Positions 60,655 through 64,000 of a DNA stretch of 64,000 nt are shown here, piece after piece. Both the position numbers and the translations under genes were made by a program. Below the pieces are notes generated by a model. That model had not been told where the DNA came from and did no database searches. It saw nothing but the letters and a program-made list of their open reading frames with translations. Location: the NCBI GenBank assembly GCA_964531105.1, contig CAZHFN010000010.1, positions 4,716 through 68,715 of the forward strand, written 5' to 3'. The stretch comes from UBA2256 sp964531105. GTDB taxonomy: Bacteria > Spirochaetota > Spirochaetia > Treponematales > Rectinemataceae. Numbering within the stretch: position 1 is the first letter of the stretch; each line of letters starts with the position of its first letter.

Positions 60655-63439
60655 GGTGTAGCCTCAACGCCAAAAGGCACTGTAACTCAGGTATTACGCG
60701 TGACGAGGTATCAAAGGACATACGCCATTCCATTCGCTCAGCATAGAGCTTGTTAAGCCTGTAATTTCTTATTGATTCGATACCTATTCTTCCTATTTGC
60801 TTGGCTTGAAACTCGAATGCCTTGTTTTTATTCGTCTTGATTCTTTCAGTTTCTTGGATAACTTTTTGTTCTAATTCACGATAGCGTGGCAAAAGAGCTT
60901 CTTCTGCAATAGCCGTGAGAGTTGCTATGTCGGTATTCCGCTGAGAACTAGAGGCAATTTTACCATTAAAAGATGCCTGTGAAAGTTTTACTAATAGATC
61001 ATTGGCAAAAGCAGGAAATCGATCACCTTCATCGGATATAAAGAGTGGATATATAAATTGTTGTGAAGAAAAGTGGTTTGAAGCCTTGAGCGCCCAGAGG
61101 GTCCAAATACCAAATGGTGTGTCGTTTGAAGCAGGTTCCAACGTCGGTATTGTAGCGCTTTTTGTTAGTGGTACAGCCTCGGAAAAAATCTGCTGTATTA
61201 GCTCATGTTGTAACGTAAGTGGTTCTGGAATGGGATTCTCTAAGCCTGAACGAGTATCGAAGGTATAGGCTTTCTCGCTAAAGCCTGGGAGCGTTGCTAT
61301 AATACCATCGATCGTACGAGACCATGACAGGCCTTTCCAGGAAAGCCAAGAAACAGTGGCTGATTCAAGCCAAAGAGGAAGCGGGCTATGCTTATATTCA
61401 TTGGATTTTTCGGTTGTTATCCGGCTAGATTCCATGGAAGGCAAAGCACCTTCGGTGCTCTTATAGGCATTGAGTTTCTTTTTAATATCGGAAAGCCATT
61501 CTTCACCCTCTGCCTTAAAGCGCTTTGGATCAAGAAGGGAGGCCAAGAAAAGATTGTGTACGCTCTCACGCTCTAACGTGCTATCAAGTACATCACTCGT
61601 TTTGTCGATTCCCAGCTCGGCCATAATTTGCCCAAGTTTAGTTTCAATGACATCGTAGACCCGCTCGTCTACGGAATTGCTCTGCATAATATTGACTGCC
61701 AGAACTTTGTGGGTCTGGCCAATGCGGTCTACGCGGCCTATGCGTTGCTCGATCACCATGGGGTTCCATGGCATATCATAATTGAAAACCACATAGGCAA
61801 ATTGCATATTGAGGGATTCACCTGCCGCATCGGTTGAAACGAGAACCTGTGCCTTGGATTTAAACAACTTTAATGCCGAAACCCTCGACTCGAAATTCAT
61901 CGATCCGTTTATGGCTACACATTGATACCCGCCTCGCTGGGATAATTCCTTGGTAAGCATGCGCTGGGTTGCGGTAAACTCTGTAAAGATAATGAATTTA
62001 ATTTCCGGATTATCCTCACGGAGTTTAATGTCGGTCATTCTACGCACGAGATATTCGAATTTTGCATCGAGTTCGTTATCGATTACCTCACGGGCTTGGC
62101 GGATCAATCCGTTCAGTATTTCTACTTCGGCGGCAAAGGCAGCCTTTGTACTCTGGAGAGCCTCGGTAACTTTAGATTCAAAATCAAGCTCAAGTTGACC
62201 GGAATAGCCTAACTCCAAGAGCTCTGCAACTACAGATTCACGGCTAGTTTCCTCTCGTTCGGTGGCAAGGCGTGTCGCACGTTTTTCCATGGCATCAAGG
62301 ATAGCTTGCGTGGAGCTCGAGAGCATACGCTGGAAAAGAATCATCACAAAACCATAGGATGTGTTTTTTGTCTTCGTTGCTAAATTAAAGCCATGTATCA
62401 CATATTCGGTAAGATCCTCATAAAGGGCTTTTTGTCGAAAATGGAGTCTAATGTCATAGTCCACAACAACACGCTCGGTAACTCGAGTGTTGAACAGAGT
62501 CTTCCCCTCATAATCGATAGCCTGGCGTTTATCGGTACGCACCACATAGGGTTCGAGTTCGGGGATAGACGGCATACCTTCGCCAGCGAAGGCATCGGCA
62601 TCGAGAAGGCTTAAAATTCTTCTAAAATGATCGCTCTTTCCTCGATGCGGCGTAGCAGAGAGAAGCAGAACATTGGGAATGGCGTTGCAGAGGATTTGGG
62701 CCATTTGGAATCGACCTACAAGATTCGTTCCGCCTCCTACTTTATGGCACTCGTCAATAATGACTAAGTCGAAATCAGCTTCTAAAACACTTTGTATTCG
62801 ATAGCGGTTGTACTCTTCAATTTGTTCTTTGTTCCAGTTCTGCCGAGATTCGATGGGTTTAAGGGCGTCCATGGAGACAATGAGCTGATTATGGGATTTC
62901 CATATATTGATTTCGTTTTCGGCTTCTAGCTTGGAGAAGGTTCTGGTGAGGACTCCGATGTATTCAGAGTCGTAGATATGAAAGGATTCGTTGAAATGTT
63001 GCTTGAGTTCAGAATGCCACTGTTGCATGGCTGAAAGCGGGACAATGATGAGCGTGCGTTTTACGATACCGCGGAGCTTTAGCTCCTTGAGAACAAGGCC
63101 TGCCTCGATGGTTTTCCCCATGCCGACTTCATCCGCTAAAAGAAATCGAAGGTAACTGCCGGTCATAACCTTTTCAAGTGCTAAAATCTGATGGGGCAAT
63201 GGGATAATATTACTTTCTAAAGGGGCTAAGGCGCCGCGAGCCGCTACTTCATTACGGATGCGGGCTACCATGGCTTTAAAAGCTATCTCATATAAGGAAA
63301 ATGAGCTGCTATCCTCCAAAAGTTCTTCGATGGGAACATCAAGCACTTGATTAGTGGAAAGGATTCGAATAAGAGATATGCTCTTGCCAAATATGCTGCG
63401 AGTAGAAATCAACTCAACCTGTTTGCCTTGATAGGTCAT
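60647..63439 (-). CDS. RapA-like SNF2/DEAD-box helicase
   Basis: 930 aa superfamily 2 ATPase. Motif I LADEVGMGKT (Lys109), II IIDECHKVGG, III LLLSATPHRGKS, IV-V SLNMQFAYVVFNYD and VI EQRIGRVDRIGQTHKV are intact. A long C-terminal region after residue about 600 has no recognised domain. Related large helicases appear in BREX type 3 (BrxHII) and DISARM (DrmD). It overlaps the upstream AlbA/ATPase gene (ATGA) and pglZ, which marks a single translational unit. Confidence 0.93.
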   Translation of the reverse strand: MTYQGKQVELISTRSIFGKSISLIRILSTNQVLDVPIEELLEDSSSFSLYEIAFKAMVARIRNEVAARGALAPLESNIIPLPHQILALEKVMTGSYLRFLLADEVGMGKTIEAGLVLKELKLRGIVKRTLIIVPLSAMQQWHSELKQHFNESFHIYDSEYIGVLTRTFSKLEAENEINIWKSHNQLIVSMDALKPIESRQNWNKEQIEEYNRYRIQSVLEADFDLVIIDECHKVGGGTNLVGRFQMAQILCNAIPNVLLLSATPHRGKSDHFRRILSLLDADAFAGEGMPSIPELEPYVVRTDKRQAIDYEGKTLFNTRVTERVVVDYDIRLHFRQKALYEDLTEYVIHGFNLATKTKNTSYGFVMILFQRMLSSSTQAILDAMEKRATRLATEREETSRESVVAELLELGYSGQLELDFESKVTEALQSTKAAFAAEVEILNGLIRQAREVIDNELDAKFEYLVRRMTDIKLREDNPEIKFIIFTEFTATQRMLTKELSQRGGYQCVAINGSMNFESRVSALKLFKSKAQVLVSTDAAGESLNMQFAYVVFNYDMPWNPMVIEQRIGRVDRIGQTHKVLAVNIMQSNSVDERVYDVIETKLGQIMAELGIDKTSDVLDSTLERESVHNLFLASLLDPKRFKAEGEEWLSDIKKKLNAYKSTEGALPSMESSRITTEKSNEYKHSPLPLWLESATVSWLSWKGLSWSRTIDGIIATLPGFSEKAYTFDTRSGLENPIPEPLTLQHELIQQIFSEAVPLTKSATIPTLEPASNDTPFGIWTLWALKASNHFSSQQFIYPLFISDEGDRFPAFANDLLVKLSQASFNGKIASSSQRNTDIATLTAIAEEALLPRYRELEQKVIQETERIKTNKNKAFEFQAKQIGRIGIESIRNYRLNKLYAERMEWRMSFDTSSRVIPELQCLLALRLHHE

Positions 63440-64000
63440 TTATCGGTTTTCACCATTTGGACGGCCTCGTTTGCAGCTTTCCCTAAACGATATTTTTGCA
63501 ACGGGCTCGTGGGTTTTTCAGGAATCGTTTTTTCCAACCAACCGATGCGTTCGAGTGGTTCGATATAACGTTTGATAGAATCCATGTGCCTCTTTAGTCC
63601 GACAAAATCAAGTAGATCATCTCGCTTTTTCTCTGACCCGACACAATACAAAAGCATCTTTTCCATTTTTTCAAGTACAGCTTGGTCGTTAGCTTGGTCG
63701 TCAGCTTGGTCGTTAGCTTGGTAGTACGCCCTTAGTGTTTTACAGAGAAGCTCTGTAAGGATCCTCGAAACCGAAGTATCTTTAGGATGTTCAATTAAAG
63801 AAGCCGTATTAGAAAAAGCCGGATGTTTATATAGCATAACACTAAACCAGGTTCGTTCATCATCGGTCTCAAACAGTGGATTAGGCGAACCGTTTCGTTC
63901 CAAGGTGCTTGTAATGAGTTGGATCCCGGTTAACCGCCCCTCGGTGAGCTTCATTTCCTTTAGAAAATCGCCAAGGCGCCGATTTCTATAACGCCTGGGA
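63436..64000 (-). CDS. AlbA_2/HATPase_c_4-type ATP-binding protein, 5' end beyond window
   Basis: Open frame continues upstream past base 64000; 187 residues are visible. The frame does not begin at ATG 63954: the codons before it are coding (PRRYRNRRLGDFLKE). The C-terminal pattern RLTGIQLITSTLERNGSPNPLFETDDERTWFSVMLYKHP is that of the RecG-like HATPase_c_4 family. A linker with four-residue tandem repeats follows, then a winged-helix end. Its stop overlaps the helicase start, so it heads or extends the operon. Confidence 0.75.
   Translation of the reverse strand, partial: PRRYRNRRLGDFLKEMKLTEGRLTGIQLITSTLERNGSPNPLFETDDERTWFSVMLYKHPAFSNTASLIEHPKDTSVSRILTELLCKTLRAYYQANDQADDQANDQAVLEKMEKMLLYCVGSEKKRDDLLDFVGLKRHMDSIKRYIEPLERIGWLEKTIPEKPTSPLQKYRLGKAANEAVQMVKTDK
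63679..63726. repeat. In-frame 12-bp tandem repeat
   Basis: Four copies of a 12-bp unit (AGCTTGGTCGTT and variants) encode QAND/QADD repeats in the AlbA/ATPase protein. The length could vary by slippage without changing the frame. Confidence 0.8.

Noticed and set aside
56478..64000. A standard BREX type 1, 2 or 3 system
   Set aside because: BrxC/PglY, PglX and BrxL/BrxF are not seen in the window; the type cannot be claimed from PglZ and a helicase alone.
1..64000. rRNA genes, insertion sequences or prophage structural genes
   Set aside because: No rRNA, transposase, integrase or phage structural motif was seen on either strand.

Overview
The window reads as a chromosomal segment of a spirochaete (Treponema/Spirochaeta/Rectinema-like lineage). 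This rests on the company of genes: an HPr kinase-HPr pair, a TraB-type protein, a CBS/DRTGG manganese pyrophosphatase, a fused AroD-AroE enzyme, a lipoprotein ApbE beside an exported FMN-binding protein, TRAP transporters and Phe-ended beta-barrel proteins. The single tRNA has no encoded CCA. The species cannot be fixed from sequence reading alone. The left 49 kb is dense and moderately GC-rich; the last 8 kb is visibly AT-rich.

Layout. 1-11.4 kb is housekeeping: hprK (cut by the left edge), ptsH, lexA, holA, a TraB-like protein, ppaC, pth, era, aroDE, a DbpA-domain RNA-binding protein, an MBL hydrolase and lipoprotein apbE. 11.4-16.1 kb holds a PAP2 phosphatase, tRNA-Leu(CAA), an exported FMN-binding protein that carries the motif ApbE modifies, a beta-barrel protein and a flippase-like membrane protein. 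16-25 kb holds a TRAP transporter (dctPQM), ilvE, a beta-propeller glycosidase-like protein, a LigB-type dioxygenase, a pectinesterase without a signal peptide, a BspA-type lipoprotein and another outer-membrane-like protein. 25-30 kb holds an AEC transporter and a complete yehZYXW-type osmoprotectant ABC operon, followed by a VapBC pair.

31-43.6 kb is one catabolic island: an IclR-regulator operon (iclR, D-threonine-aldolase-like, ridA, eda, kdgK), a divergent SelA/DgaE-like PLP lyase, a five-gene peptide-type ABC transporter (dppABCDF-like) and a divergent amidohydrolase. Together these suggest import and deacylation of an N-acylated amino-sugar acid or similar compound, PLP-dependent deamination to 2-keto-3-deoxygluconate, then phosphorylation and cleavage to pyruvate and glyceraldehyde 3-phosphate. 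Two 17-bp palindromes sit in the two divergent promoter regions; one has the layout of a KdgR (IclR family) operator. Enolase and an EAL-domain protein follow.

49-64 kb is accessory DNA: orphan and unknown genes, a DUF4143 ATPase behind a ~33-bp repeat array, a second VapBC, a truncated HicB-type remnant, an AbrB-WYL pair, another ~33-bp repeat array, two small proteins, and a tightly coupled six-gene minus-strand operon. That operon runs off the right edge and encodes an AlbA/ATPase-type protein (partial), a RapA-like SNF2 helicase, a PglZ-domain protein and three uncharacterised proteins, one possibly HEPN-like. It is the best candidate in the window for an undescribed anti-phage system.
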